Of a stretch of 6,101 nt of DNA, positions 5,495-6,101 are shown one piece after another; positions within the stretch are counted from its first letter, which is position 1, and the number at the start of each line of letters is the position of its first letter. The stretch lies in contig JAUXSJ010000140.1 of NCBI GenBank assembly GCA_030679615.1, positions 1 through 6,101 on the forward strand, in the 5' to 3' direction. The notes under the pieces were generated by a model. The model ran no database searches. It saw only the letters and a list, made by a program, of their open reading frames with translations, and was not told the DNA's origin. The position numbers and the translations under genes were made by a program. This stretch comes from Parachlamydiaceae bacterium. Lineage in GTDB: Bacteria > Chlamydiota > Chlamydiia > Chlamydiales > Parachlamydiaceae.

Positions 5495-5755
5495 TTACTT
5501 CATGTTCTGTGTAATCGCTCTTTGAGCGTTTGTTAAGCTAGAATAAGTATTTGAAAATGATTCAACCTGTCTAGCCAACTCACTTGCTAAAATTTGAACA
5601 TTTAAGAAGTCACCCATTGTTGGGTTTTCATTCGTGCTCAAATCAGCCAAAGCTTGCGCTAATTCAGATTCCTTATCATTGATATTACTGATCATGGATG
5701 ATGTGTCAACTGATCCAGCGACATCTCCAGCTTGTGGTTCTGCAGGTGCTCCCAT
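5495..5755 (-). CDS. sctF: T3SS needle subunit CdsF
   Basis: This 86-residue protein has the size and layout of SctF needle subunits. It has a flexible N-terminus rich in Ala/Gly/Pro (1-20), a first helix (about 22-41), a turn holding the family NP motif (NENPTMGDFLNVQ, 42-54), and a long C-terminal helix ending QRAITQNMK. Needle subunits usually carry a P-(S/T)xxxLLxxQ turn and a conserved hydrophobic C-terminus, and the GDFLNVQ segment fits. Hundreds of copies polymerise into the hollow needle that spans the space to the host membrane. There is no signal peptide because the protein is itself a T3SS substrate. A strong Shine-Dalgarno GGAGG (5763-5767) lies 7 nt before the ATG, suiting high-level translation. 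It has no cysteine at all. It is first in the cluster, as CT666 is in Chlamydia. Confidence 0.87.
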   Translation of the reverse strand: MGAPAEPQAGDVAGSVDTSSMISNINDKESELAQALADLSTNENPTMGDFLNVQILASELARQVESFSNTYSSLTNAQRAITQNMK

Positions 5756-6049
5756 ATAATTTCCTCCAACTAATTGTTGTTTAGCAAAATTAGTAGAAAA
5801 TTCAGACTTAGGAAATTACACTTCCTGAAAATTAAAAATTTCTTCTTAATTTTCAATTCTGAAACACTACATTAAATAAATGTTCGTCTTTTAATGTTAT
5901 ATTCTAATTATAACGCTTCTGTTGTTTTAAATACAAGATATTGACAATAAATTTTTAAATAAATTAATTAATTTTTCATTAAGATCAATTAATACAAAGA
6001 AATATAATGCCTAGTAATTTTTCAAAAATTCATACAAGGTAAGCATGAA
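5756..6049. other. AT-rich upstream region of sctF
   Basis: This 294-bp segment has no convincing gene on either strand. It holds the ribosome site of sctF, a candidate promoter, an A/T-rich 9-bp inverted repeat (5826-5834 with 5847-5855, 12-nt loop) in the likely sctF leader, and a perfect TTGACA at 5941-5946 on the plus strand. That TTGACA has no convincing -10 partner at 17 bp, although a TATAAT occurs further on at 6003-6008 (+). The latter could serve a gene beyond the window. Confidence 0.6.
5907..5936 (-). promoter_or_regulatory. Candidate promoter of sctF
   Basis: The minus strand shows a perfect TATAAT (5907-5912) with TTGTAT (5931-5936) 18 bp upstream. Transcription would start near 5900 and leave a leader of about 145 nt before the sctF ATG. 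The -35 match is weak (only TTG), so this rests mainly on the -10 box. Confidence 0.45.
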
Positions 6050-6101
6050 AAGGTAATCAGGCCGTCCCGGCCTGCATCAGGGCGGAACGACCTGACTACT
6101 T
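6050..6101. repeat. REP-like palindrome pair at the window edge
   Basis: An intact unit, CAGGCCGTCCCGGCCTG (6058-6074), is followed after 3 nt by an inverted, diverged copy, CAGGGCGGAACGACCTG (6078-6094, 14 of 17 positions matching the unit's reverse complement). Together with the outer GGTAATC/GACTACT parts they form an imperfect hairpin. The segment 6050-6074 matches 1384-1408 at 24 of 25 positions. The element may continue beyond the window. Confidence 0.75.

Noticed and set aside
5941..6008. Plus-strand promoter from TTGACA at 5941 and TATAAT at 6003
   Set aside because: The two boxes are far too distant to work together, and neither has a convincing partner at 16-18 bp.

Overview
The window is AT-rich and carries part of a chlamydial-type type III secretion (T3SS) locus. 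On the minus strand, in transcription order, lie the needle subunit (sctF/CdsF), a long protein with an inner-rod-like C-terminus in the position of chlamydial CT668, the secretion ATPase (sctN/CdsN), the FliJ/YscO-like stalk (sctO/CdsO) and the needle-length regulator (sctP/CdsP). This order matches the Chlamydia trachomatis CT666-CT671 block as I remember it, without a separate CT667-like gene. The low GC content, the gene order and the Tyr/Lys-rich coding suggest an amoeba-associated (Parachlamydiaceae-like) member of the Chlamydiae. That placement is inference from order and family features, not from a database match.

Layout. Positions 1-88 probably hold the C-terminal tail of a membrane protein (+). 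Positions 128-1097 hold a two-gene, translationally coupled plus-strand unit: a single-pass TonB/TolA-like protein, then a 77-residue membrane-anchored zinc-ribbon protein. Positions 1098-1470 are non-coding and repeat-rich: a weak terminator, a CACAGAG tract, a degenerate repeat unit and a perfect 38-bp inverted repeat built from a GC-rich REP-like palindrome. Positions 1471-1563 (-) are the signal recognition particle RNA (ffs), with its own promoter directly behind the sctP stop codon. Positions 1610-5755 (-) are the T3SS genes. A strong intrinsic terminator hairpin separates sctF from the rest. Positions 5756-6101 are an AT-rich leader and promoter region, ending in another copy of the REP-like palindrome at the window edge.

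How the genes work together. SctN with SctO forms the cytosolic export motor, SctP measures needle length and switches substrate class, SctF polymerises into the needle, and the rod-like protein would join the needle to the basal body. Needle mRNA can be made in excess because a terminator follows sctF, and the ATPase-stalk-ruler genes follow with gaps of 7-29 nt. The usual next gene in Chlamydia, sctQ (the C-ring protein), is absent: the operon runs into ffs and then the repeat block, so this cluster has been broken or rearranged there. No wholly unknown system is visible. The most notable points are the enlarged rod-like protein with QKxG repeats, the cysteine-free needle subunit, the SRP RNA gene fused onto the operon end, and the REP-like repeats on both sides of the T3SS-ffs block.
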